DNA of 64,000 bases, from the NCBI RefSeq assembly GCF_965638725.1, contig NC_134951.1, forward strand, positions 5,913,618 to 5,977,617, read 5' to 3'. Of the stretch, positions 26,808-37,900 are shown one piece after another; the stretch's first letter is position 1, and the number at the start of each line of letters is the position of its first letter. The position numbers and the translations under genes are program-made. This DNA comes from Aptenodytes patagonicus. Lineage: Eukaryota; Chordata; Aves; Sphenisciformes; Spheniscidae. The notes under the pieces are model-generated. The model saw only the letters and a list, made by a program, of their open reading frames with translations, did no database searches and was not told the DNA's origin.

Positions 26808-26994
26808 GGCATAATAAGGACATATTTTTGGGGGGCGGGAGGGGGGGAAGGAAGAGGGGAAAGGAGGCTAGTAGATCAACTTTTACTAAACATTCAAGAC
26901 TTCACATGTCTTTCTTAGATCTTCTTTCAACAGTAAGCCTAATACTGAATTTTCTGATTAGGGATAACAATGTATTTCAGTTCAGCGAAATACT
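26808..26994 (+). repeat. Left arm of a near-perfect inverted repeat
   Basis: Read against the reverse complement of 30975-31157, this arm is identical for about 150 bp, from the GGAAGGAAGAGGGGAAAGG segment to its inner end (GCGAAATACT). It differs only in the outer 35 bp around the G-run (26829-26845). Similarity stops abruptly at the inner edge and at GGCATAATAAG on the outer edge. The arms face each other across about 4.0 kb. No protein is encoded. It may be an inverted duplication, a pair of identical dispersed repeats, or termini of a composite element. Confidence 0.92.
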
Positions 26995-27055
26995 AAAATG
27001 AATTCTGAGAACAAAACAGTGCAGAGTAAACTGAGGAGAGCATACCAAAAAAACG

Positions 27056-28018
27056 GGGTTCCTCTCAGGGTTCAATACTGGGGCCACTAATATGAAACAT
27101 CTTCATTAACCACCTGGGTGATGGGACACAGTACACCCTCAGCAAGTTTGCACATGACACAAAACTGAGAGGAGTGGCTCATACACCAGATGGTTGTGCT
27201 GCCATTCAGAGGGACCTCAACAGGACAGAGAAATGAACCAACAGGAACTGCGTGAAGATAAGCAAAGGGAAACGCCAAGTCGTGTCCCTGAGGAAGAATA
27301 GCCCCATACATTAGTACATGCTGGGGACCGACTGGCTGGAAAGCAGCTTTGCAGAGAAAGACCTGGGGGGCCTGCTAGACAAGTTAAATATGAGCCAACA
27401 ATGTACCTTTGAGGCAAAGGTGGCCAGCTGCATCCTAGGCTGCAGAAGACAAAGCGCTGCCAGCAGGTCAAGGGAGGTGATCCTTCTCCTCTACTCAGCA
27501 CTAACTCGAGTGCCGTGTCCAGTTCTGGGCTCTCCAGTACAAGAGAGGAATGTACATACTAGAGAAAGTCCAGAGAAGAGCCACTAAGGTGGTTAAAGGA
27601 TTGGAGCATCTCTCATATGAGGAAAGGCTGAGAGAGCTGGGTCTGTTCAGCCTGGAGAAGAGAAGGCTCAGGGCAGATCTTATCAGTATGTACAAATACC
27701 TGATGGGAGTGTGTAAAGAAGATGGAACCAGACTCTTCTCGGTGGTATCCAGGGAAAGGATGAGAGGCAGTGGGCACAAACTGTAATACAGAAAATTCCA
27801 TTAAAACCTGAGAAAAAATTTTTTTACAGTGAGGGTGGTCAAACACTGGAACAGCTTACCCAGAGAGATTGTGGAGTCTCCACCTTTGGAGACATTCAAA
27901 ACCCAACTGGACACAGCCCTGAGCAGCCTGCTCTAAGTGACCCTGCTCTGAGCAGGAAGACTGAACTAGATGATCTCCAGAGGTCCCATTCCAACCTCAA
28001 CTATTCTGTGATCCTGAG
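27056..28018 (+). mobile_element. Older CR1 copy, broken ORF2
   Basis: CR1 ORF2 begins at the [10 protein letters not shown] region (mutated) and passes the FADD region, whose Ala-Asp-Asp now reads AHD. It continues through the [17 protein letters not shown] and [18 protein letters not shown] segments in a second frame, then the NWNSLPREIVESP-like segment and a 3' end with CTGTGATCCTGAG. Frames shift several times (27318-27587, 27550-27786). It belongs to an older subfamily than the copies at 3 and 54058. Confidence 0.9.
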
Positions 28019-28439
28019 ATCAAGATAACTAAGGTCTCCAGCAAGAACAGAATTCTGTGAGAGGGAAAATTTTAATTAAAGATAAATGAGATCCAAAGTC
28101 TAGAAATGGAAGGCATGGAAATTCAAACTAGAAGTGCTTTATGAAAATAAATGTATAGTATCATTGGCCTCTAATAGGAGATTGAACTCTAGAGCCAGAG
28201 AGACAATTTCTAATCTTATGTTTATGCAATGCATGTTTTTGACAGTCAAGATAAAACCGCTTGATATAGCCACCTTTTATCATCCCTGTTACACATTTTA
28301 GCAGTTAGTTTTGCTTCAGAATCTTGAGGGGGGATGTCAAGTCCCCTGTGCACCGGGAGGCGGTGGTCCTTCCACTAGAAAAGCTTTAGTAGAAGTCCTT
28401 TATATACAAGTTAAAACAGGGGGAGCTGGAGACCCATGC

Positions 28440-29586
28440 CCAGTCTGAGAGTTATGATATCATAATAATCACAAAAACTTGGTGGGAAAACTCACATGAC
28501 TGGAAGACCACAATGGATGGCTACAAACTCTTTCAGAAAGATAGGAAGGGAAGAAGAGGAGGTGGAGTTGCACTTTATGTAAAAGAGAGTCCATAGTGGC
28601 CCCGGGAAGGTCCTAAAAGAGGTCCCAAGAAAGTACAGGACCATTAGTCTTACTTTGGTTCCTGGGAAAGTAATGAAACGAGTCCTCCTAGAAACTAGTA
28701 CTTACCAAATGGAGGAGGTCATTGGGAAAATCCAGCGTGGATTTACCTGAGGCAAATCACGTCAGACTAACCTGATCACCTTTTACAACAAAATAACATC
28801 TTCTGTTGACTTAGGGAGAGCAGTGGATGCTGTTTACCCGGACTTCAGCAAAATGTTTGATACTGTTTCCCACAGCCTTCTCCTGGACAAACTGGCAAGA
28901 TGCAGATTGGATGGGTGGGCTGCAAGACGGGTAGGAAATTGGCTAACAGGTTGCACTCAGAGGGTGGTGATCAATGGGTTTTACTTAGGCTGGCAACCTG
29001 TCACAAGTGTGGTCCTCCACTGGGCCTCACGCTGTTCAACATTTTCATAAATGATCTGGATGATGGGATTGAAAACACCCTCACCAAGTTTGCTGATGAC
29101 ACCAAACTGGGTGCTGAGGTGGGCACATCAGAAGGGAGAGCCATCTTACAGAGAGACCTAGACAGGCTGGAAGAGTGGGACAGCAAGAACGGTATGAAGT
29201 TTAACAAAGTGCAAAATCCTGCACCTGGGATGACATAACCAAAGAGCCCAGTACAGGCTGGGTTGGCGTGTGTGGGGAGCAGCTTTGCTGAAAGGGACCT
29301 GTTATCCTGGTGCACAACAAGCTGAACATGAGTGAGGGCAAAAGGTACAAGTTGCCCCGAGAGAGGTTTCATCTCTACATAAGAAATAAATTTTTCATGG
29401 TGAGAACAACCATTCACTGGAAGAACCTCCCCAGGGACATGGTAGAGTCCCCATTGCTGGAGGTTTTCAAGATGCAATTGGACAGAGTGCTAGGTAATCT
29501 CATCTAGGTTCCTTTTACCATGGAAGGTTGGACCAGATGATCTTTCGAGGTCCCTTCCAACTTGGGCTGTTCTATGATTCTATGAT
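28440..29586 (+). mobile_element. Older CR1 copy with endonuclease remnant joined to RT
   Basis: The start (28440-28595) encodes a piece of the CR1 apurinic endonuclease domain: ITKTWWENSHDW and GYKLFQKDRKGRRGGG. It then jumps directly at about 28596 to the RT region (VPRKYRTISLTLVPGKVM), so about 1 kb of ORF2 has been deleted. RT motifs follow ([21 protein letters not shown]), then a second deletion near 29230-29340 and the C-terminal NNLPRDMVESP-like end. A 3' tail ends at 29586. Frames are broken. Confidence 0.9.
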
Positions 29587-29981
29587 AATAAACTATAGGA
29601 ACAATTTATGAAGTGTCATGACAGAACCTCTATTCACAGAAATGTTATTACGGGATAGGATGTTGTTCTGAATCATTCACTTGGGTTTAAGGACAGCTCT
29701 TACACTTGAATTAAGAGTTGATTCAAGAGGTCTCAGTGTATATTAGGCAGAGATGAATGACACGAGCATAATAGGATCCAGTCTTTACCTTAGGATCCAT
29801 GGTTCACTGATCACCTGAATGCAACCTTTTCCATCAGTAATGGTTATAACGTTTATGCTAGTAACACTTGCTTTCTCGTACAACAATTAGAGGTTCCCAC
29901 TGTAATAAATTAAATTGTCATATCTGTCAACAAGTAAAATAAGACAAGTCTCATTTGGTGCCTTTCCAGTGTAAACAATAT
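29587..29981. other. No gene recognised
   Basis: About 400 bp of AT-rich sequence between two CR1 copies. Nothing further is seen. Confidence 0.5.
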
Positions 29982-30712
29982 AAAAATCACACAACCTCAG
30001 AACAGTTCTGGTTGTACAGAACCTCTGAAACTCATCTGCTCTAATACCATGTTCAAAGCATCACCAACTCGAAAGTTAGATTAGATTGCTCAGCACCTTG
30101 TCCAGTTTTGAATATCTCCAAGTATGCAAAATCTACCACCTCCCTAGTCAATCTGCTTCAGTGCTTAACAAGCCTCACTGTAAAAATTCTTTTTCTTTAT
30201 ATCTAGTTAGGGTTGCAATCTGTGGCCCTTACCTCATGTCCGTGTTGTAAAAGAGTCCACCTCTGCCTTTCCCCTTGCCGACATAGTGGCCCTTTGCTAA
30301 GCTTACTCCAGTTTGTTAATGCCTTTCTTGTACTGGGGACTCCAAAACTGGACACAGTAGACCAGACATAGTTTCAGAAGTGCTGAAGATGTGGGTATAA
30401 TCACTGTTCTCACGACTCTCACTACAAAGCGGCTAATGCAGTGCAGTACATGGTCAGCCCATACTGTTGCAAGGGTGCACTGTTTACTCATACACAACTT
30501 GTCATCCACCAACAACCCTTACGTGCTTTTTGTTAGAACTGCTCCCTAGACAATTGGTCTCTCCAAATTGTTTACTTTCAGATCATTTCTGTCAAATCAT
30601 TTCTCCAGCTTTTTGAGATTCCTCTGAACGGCAGCCTTATTACCCAACATATTGACTGCTCCCTGCAATTTGGTGTCAACCACAAACTTGCTGACAGTGT
30701 GTTCCTTTCCAT
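29982..30712 (-). mobile_element. Old CR1 copy, opposite orientation
   Basis: Minus-strand CR1: 3' UTR near 29982-30110, then C-terminal ORF2. A short open piece at 30515-30303 gives MLVDDKLCMSKQCTLA and VYCVQFWSPQYKKGINKLE, the family's V-x-KLNMSxQC and YCVQFWxP motifs. The remains of the region before the FADD box lie at about 30640-30712. It is strongly decayed. Confidence 0.85.
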
Positions 30713-30974
30713 ATAATTACAAAACAACAAATCACACCACTACCATTTCATCTGGTAGTGCCAATATACTGGTTTCCCAGGTAATGAAAAGCAAAAGCTC
30801 ATTTTGAAGGCGCACTTCTCAAGGGACTAGGGTAGGAGTTGAGTGACTACAAGGAAGGAAGACCTGAATTTAAATAGAAAAAGAGCAACGTTTTATATAA
30901 AAGCAGACAATGACAGCTGCTCTGGTCAGTAATTACTTGAGACTAAATGTGGACAGAAACAGTTGAAGTGCCTC

Positions 30975-31157
30975 AGTATTTCGCTGAACTGAAATACATT
31001 GTTATCCCTAATCAGAAAATTCAGTATTAGGCTTACTGTTGAAAGAAGATCTAAGAAAGACATGTGAAGTCTTGAATGTTTAGTAAAAGTTGATCTACTA
31101 GCCTCCTTTCCCCTCTTCCTTCCCCCGCCACCCCTGAAAATGTGTTCTTATTATGCC
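30975..31157 (-). repeat. Right arm of the near-perfect inverted repeat
   Basis: The reverse complement matches 26808-26994: exact from 30975 to about 31125, with scattered changes in the C-rich outer part (31119-31157). Such identity contrasts with the decayed CR1 copies lying between the arms. This suggests a recent copy or ongoing gene conversion. Confidence 0.92.
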
Positions 31158-34100
31158 TTATTGCCGAAGGGCAATACCCTTCTGATCTGGCAGTATTTCC
31201 ACCCATTCTCATCTTACTCCATGTACCGGGAAATGTCAAATCAAATTACTACCTGTGTTTTAATGCTAGTGCACACAATAATCTTTTAATCTTTATCCAA
31301 TACTGGGTAAAAGTATTAATTACAGAAATATCCTTGTCTCCTTTGACTTTTCTACTATAGGATTGATGTAAAGAAGCCATAGTATGAACAGGAACTTGGC
31401 CCAAGACTTTTTTTACCCCCATGGAAAAATCAATAGGCAAGATTCCATCTTGGTTACCACAATGTCAGTCAGGAGACACCTCAGTAGCCAGCTGAGTTTA
31501 TTTGCATTGCTGGAGATTGCGATCAAGTCTCACTACAACTGGATGCGTCAATCATTAGCAGAGAGCCTTTGTACCTGGCGTTCACATTGACTGCAAATTT
31601 CACGTATAAGGAGCAATGCATACAAAACTCATTTCAGAGTATTTCATCTCTTCCAATACAAGAAGTAAGAGGAAATGAAAATGGAACACAAGCAAACAAC
31701 CTCCTTGGAAGAATGTGCACTTGACAAATGTGCTCTTCTATCTGGTCACTATTTGAATTTTATAATACCTGTGATGCTGAGTCACCTGGTCCTATCAGGA
31801 AACAGAAGAGCTATAAATCACCCTCTGGTGAAGAACTCTGGTCACTTCCACAACCAGCTGAAGAAGGACGGAAGAAACTTCTGATCGTCCTGGAAACGAA
31901 AGGTAGAATTTAGACTGATTTGTTTGTTTAAAGTATTTAGGTTTTTTCATGTATTAAAATGCAACCTATTGTCAGAAGACTTCTTGAACAATTTAGGACA
32001 GTCACAGAAAGATGATTTTATTCAGTGAAAAATAAGCATTACATAGGCAGTAGTGTAACATGAGCTGAAAAAAAGGGAGAGAAAATTGATGAACAATCAA
32101 AAACAGATGAAAAGCCATCTGTATGCAAGGAAGCAGTATCTTGGCAGATTATATGTACATAGAGAAAGAGACAGAGACAGACTGAACATGTTGATTTGGA
32201 TATATATTCAGTTCAGTATACTCTATTGCTATATGTAGCTATCACCACTTATTTTCAGACTGGGGAAATTGCTACTTGTGCAACTTACCACTCTTGTGCA
32301 AGGTGGCTGCTAAGTAGGACTTTGTGCGACAGTGCTGTATAAGTGAAATCACAGCTGGTATTATTCCATTTCAGGTGTTTTTCAAGGATAATAAAAAATA
32401 ACGGGAATGTCCTTTCAATTGTATTCAATTGTATGAATAATTTAGGATACACTTTTTTTTTTTTTTTTTTTAGGAGGAGGGATGGGAAAAACATATTCAC
32501 ACAAGTTTGCTAAACTCATACAAGCCAGGGATGCTAAAGCACCATCTTTCAGTGGCAGATCCCTGTACACAGATGGAGTTGCAGGAAAGTCAGTAAGACT
32601 TGGCACATGTCCTGATTTGTGTTTGATTGAGGGGGAACAGGGGAGGGGGACAGAGAGACTGATTTTAGGACCAGTGCCTAGAAATTAATGCAGAGCAATT
32701 AAATTTACATCTCATAAACTATAAGCATTTGGTTGAAATCAGTGGGATTGCCAAAAGTATGTTAATATCTTGGAGAAGGAAACCCACTGGGTCTTAAAAA
32801 GCATTCCAATGGCATTTTGAAACTTGTATCATGTATTAAATTACCAATTATATTCAACTGTAAGTTAATTCATAGAAAAATTTACAGTGAATGAATACTT
32901 TGCCCATGTCTTTAAGTTAGCTTCTTCAGTTTGGTTTGCAAAATAGAAAGCTTCACAATTTCAATGAAGAGTTATTTTTCCATTGAAAGAGAGAATTTGT
33001 TTTTACATGGTTTAGGTGCAAAAAGGGTTGTTTTCTATTTGCATATCGTCACATTTTACACTCAAAAAATGTATTTTTGCTTGTAACTTGAGTACAGCTA
33101 AAAATAACCCCCACCTCTATTTATTTTCTAGCTAGAAATGAGGTGAAAAGAATCATTTTTCATGTTATTGGGAGTATAGTCTTTTACTGCTAAAGGTCAT
33201 ATACACTGCAAAGTTTTGTAATGGCTCTGAGGAATAAGTGGTAGAAAAGTTAGTAAAAAAAACTTCTGTGATTCTAAAGCGCTTCAAGGAGGCATAGGTG
33301 ATGTCAAAATTAAACATTAAGTGACATAAGGCAATACCAAGAACAGGAAATCAATGACTTATGCTGTTAATTATCAGAATAGTTCCCAGCATGTTTTTCT
33401 CCCGGATCAACTAGATCTTTCCTAAACTATAAGTGCTTGGAATAAGCCACCCTATTTTGGAGGCTGTGAGAGTTTATTTGTACAGTTGTGGCTGATCTGT
33501 CCGGTTTTTGGCCTCTGAGCTACAGCTGTCCATAGTCCCAGTCCATTTCGATGGGCTTTGCTCCTTAGCAGAGCTGGAGTAGCTCCCCTGCCTACAGGCT
33601 GGGGACTGTGGGTCGCCTCCAGTGCAACGTAAGCAAGCCGGTGAGGAAAATGGGCCTTGCCGTACCATTTGGAAAAGGGTAGTTTTTCTTACCCACATGT
33701 TCTCCATGAGCCGGAGCACCTTGTGTTTTGTATAAACTGGTTGCCTCAAGGTAAAGGGGCTTTGCTGAATACAGAAAGATCAGCAAATCCTATTGGCCTT
33801 TCCCCAAGAATAAATTAAAACTACAACCAGCAGCCCCTCAAAACCAAGTAAGAAGTTCAGCTAATGATATACCTCTGTGGCAACATGCCCATAAATTCCC
33901 TTGGAGTGGGAGGCTGGGAAAGATGCCAAAATAAGTAAATTCCACTCTAGTCACCTGCTTGCCTGCCCAAGGTACCTAAGCAGAAACAAGACGAATGCTA
34001 ACTCCTGTGACTGATTGCAATCAGACACCAGAACTTCGAAGTGACCTATTACCCCCTGGATCACTGTAGTGGGACCGTATGGCGCTTTGAGCCTCCTAAG

Positions 34101-34848
34101 CAAGTAGACTCTTGGAGCACAGAGCCTGGTGGTTGCTTCTTCAATTAGAGAAGGCTCTCATTTCTGCTGCCATTCCACACTACCTGTAATAAAATCAAGA
34201 GTTGTCTTTAAAAAAATAAAAACAAAAAAAGATTTCTGAAACAAGTCTTCCCCAGGAAGCCAGTGCTGGTCCGTTTCTGGTCCAGCCAGTTCTGCTCCAG
34301 CTCGCATGCAAGGCTTCGCAGTGCTGGCCATTAAGTAAGGCGTCTGAATCCAGACTCGGATACCTGTGCGTACAGGTCTGCACATGGGCTGAGTGTCTAA
34401 CACCCTTTTCAACCAATGCAGTCCATTCAACGCAGGTGATGGGGAGTAGGGAAAGTTTCGGACTAACGCAGACACAGAATCCAGCTAAAAGCAGCATCCC
34501 ACCTCAGCCATTCCACAGCGTGGCAATGAGCCCAAGGCTTCCTACAGGAAAGGCAGCATGAATGTCCTCCTGTACTGTGAATTCAGGTGAAGGTATTTGG
34601 CCAGGATTACAGCCAGAAGTAAGAGATGTACAAAGCAGTTGATTCATAGGAATTTGGAAATGCAGAGGGGGAATGAATTTTATTTTTTTACTTCTAAAAA
34701 TGGGAGGAAGAGAGAGGGAGGAGAGAAAGAAAACATTGCCTTGCTACTTGAGAAAAAAACAGGAAATACACAGAAGATGAATTATGTATTCAGAGAAATG
34801 AAAGCTCCACAAAAAATAAATTAAATCGTCATTCTCCCCTTTCCAGAG
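31158..34848. other. No gene recognised; upstream region of the CRISP gene
   Basis: AT-rich unique sequence with a poly-T run at 32452-32472. A more GC-rich block at about 33450-34600 holds overlapping short frames (such as 91 codons minus, 33474-33749) that I cannot assign. Because the first coding exon has an acceptor in front of its ATG, a non-coding 5' exon and the promoter should lie somewhere in this region. I could not place them. Confidence 0.4.
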
Positions 34849-34908
34849 ATGATTCTGCCAGTGGTGTTCATGTGTCTCGCAGCTGTGCTGCCTCCGTCCA
34901 CTGGAGAG
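34849..34908 (+). CDS. CRISP: CRISP exon 1: signal peptide
   Basis: Twenty codons, [20 protein letters not shown], form a hydrophobic signal peptide with a likely cleavage before or near the final Glu. An acceptor (CTCCCCTTTCCAG) ends at 34846, two bases before the ATG, and the donor GTAGGA follows at 34909. The intron phase is 0. Confidence 0.85.
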
Positions 34909-37900
34909 GTAGGATCCACACTTTGTACTCAGAAAATCTGGATGGGACCCAAGGCACTCGTGGTCTGACTGAATACGGCTTTTCCTATGCACACTGATCA
35001 TATGCAGAAAGAGTCTGATTAGGTATCTAGGATCTGGAAAGCATTTATCCTTGAAGTCTGTTTAATTTCAAAGCAGTAGACTGGTTCCACACTTGCACAC
35101 TAAACCATCTGTAGGCTCACTGTTACTTATGAGTTGGGTCAGAGATAACTATATTTTCCAGAAGCTCCTATATACAGATCCAGTAATCTGGATCTCCCAA
35201 AGATCCAGCCCTCTTCCTGTTAATTCCCCACACTTTTACAAGCAGCAATTGCCTAACTCTCTCCCTTTCTTGTCCTACAGGTCCCGAGCTATGCGCCTCT
35301 CCCTCTGCTCACAGTCCCATCCTCTCAACGTGTATCACTCATTTCCCTCAAATAGCTAAACAGATTAACATACCCAATGCATGCTTAGAGTGGTTCCTCC
35401 CAACCCATACCTAGTCTGAAGTTTGAAGTTTGCTACTTCTGCTTCAGAAACACTAATGTGACTGAAGGCTTGATTACATTTCCCCTAATTCTTCAATTTC
35501 TGCTCTCCATGCTACCGTCTAGAAGACTAGTGAGAATGGTTGTAAAGAGGAGGCTGAGCTCTTCACATGCCTATTTTTTAATTAAAAAACACATGAAAAG
35601 TTTGAGAAATGCTATCAGTTATGGCAGGAGAGGAAGAAAATCTCTGGCATGAAAAACACAGACACACTTTTTTGTTCAGTGGGATGTCCTGATGAAGTAC
35701 TGCGGGAGGTCTGTGACGATCCTGTAATTAAACAACAGGTTTCTTCAATGGAAAAACATTGATAGGCATGTTTAAAATACTGAAGAAGGGAAACACATCA
35801 TAAGCACATTCATGTCTTCAGCTGATTTTTAGATCCTGTTTCCTCAAAACCTCATGAAGGAAATTATAATAATAGTAAATTAAGTCTGACTCAGTTGCTT
35901 AAATTTAAGAGTCTACAGGCACGTGAGATGTTCCAGGATAGCTCAGCCATCCACAGAGGGTTGGCAGATATGACACAGGAACCAGTGTTATTACTGCTAA
36001 GCTCTACGCTGTGGAACCACTTAAAGTGCTATTCCACATGGAAGCACCCCTAGAGATACTTCGGAGACAGAGTGTATCACAGTACCTTCTCCATCGCAGG
36101 GATCATCTCCTTGGTTGATATCAGTATTCTGGTATTTTAGTATTTCCTAGAGATGATTCAGGATTTAGTTACATTCAAATAAAAAAGAAATATAACATGT
36201 TCTTTCAATTTAGGAACCTGAAGGTTTTGATGCTCTGTCAACTAGCAAAGCGGGTCAGCAGAAGCTGATTGTTGACAGACATAATACCCTCAGGAGAGGA
36301 GTAAAACCAACTGCCAGCAACATGTTGAAGATGGTAAGTTGTGTGCTGTAAATCTGTTTGGAATGAGTAACGGACCCTATGAGAGATATAGGACTGTATA
36401 CAAGGTCATATTATATTATTTAGGCACAAATTCACCCTTCGGACCTTTCCTAAGGATTGGGCATGGCCAGCATCAAGAGAAATATAAAGCTGGGCAGGTG
36501 GAAAAACAAGTCTGGAAAATACTGTGGTGTATGAACAATAATGTCTCTTTCTTTTGGAGGAAAAAGAAAAGGAAAATGAGGAGCCATGGCATTGTTCATT
36601 TCTTTCTGATGCAGTCTTCATCAGTCTTCACAGTTTCTATTCTTCTCCTGGGTGTATAGTAACTTTGTTCCTAGTCCCCCTGCCCCCAAAAAAAGGGGAA
36701 GAAAAGGATTTTATATATGATTTTTTCTGATTTGAAGTGTAATTTCCAAATGTTGTTCCTTCATGAGGGGTTATTAATTGGTACATGTCTGAATTACTAA
36801 TATTTTCTTCTTTTATTAAGGAATGGTGTCCTCCGGCTGCAAAGAATGCCCAAAAATGGGCCAATCAATGTACTTTAAGTCACAGTCCTGCTAACGTACG
36901 GAGAACCAGTAAGTGAAGCATGAGTGCTAACTGAATAATGTCAATCATGTTATTGATGTGACCAGTTTGGTTTTTGTTTGTGGGTTGTTTTGTTTTTTGG
37001 TTTTTTGAGATGTCATTTATATTCAATGTTATTTTGTTTGTGCATGGGGCAAAGGCAAAATTCTACATATAAACCTGCCCAGTAAGTGAGAATCTCATCC
37101 CAATTGCATCAGTTTTACATAGGTATATCCCATTTTCTTCAGTAGGTGAAAAAAATCATAGTGAGAAAGCATATTCTGTCAAAATATCCATCAGAAAGAA
37201 GAGAATCTAGACCCAGTTTACTGCAAAAACCAGCTTGCATGTGCTGGATGAAACTGTCTGGGAAGGAAGGTGCAAAGGGTGAAGGTCCAAAACCGGCTGG
37301 TGGTGCTAAGCATAATTTCTAAGACAAGACTCATAGTTTTTAAATCCCCTGGCAACTTGCAACCTGTAACTATCTTGGAGGCTCATATAAACACTTCAGT
37401 CATTGGCTATTGAAGTTACAGCTATACTATGTTAACGATAGCCGTGATCAGTGCCCAATGTGGTGTTGACAGACTTCTGTCTATACTGTGTGTAAGATGT
37501 GGACTGTCCTTCAGTCCCCATACTTTTTGCCTAAAAACCAAATCCTCTGGTTCTTGCTAAGGTGAATTCCAGATGAGAACTAATGCGTACGCAGTAAGGT
37601 TGGACCTGAATAAAAACAGTAGGTGAAAACAGTGTAGACACCTTCTTGTGCACCAGAAGTAAGCTTTGAATTATTGGGATCTTCCCAAGATTACTGAGCT
37701 GTGACCTGAATAATGACTAGGTTGCTAACTTTCTAATAGCAGAATTACAGTCATGAATCTGTGGTGCACACGTGCAGGTGTATCTACAGACATGCATAAG
37801 GTCTGTCAACAAGCAAACTACCAGCCAAACAGGCTGGCCATGCTGCATACTGGTCAAGTGACAACTTCAGTATTGACAAAGGGTGATGTCACTGAACTGG

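Noticed and set aside
26808..31157. Inverted-repeat arms as terminal inverted repeats of an intact DNA transposon
   Set aside because: No transposase frame lies between the arms, no clear target duplication is seen outside them, and identity is best at the inner rather than the outer ends. Kept only as an open possibility.
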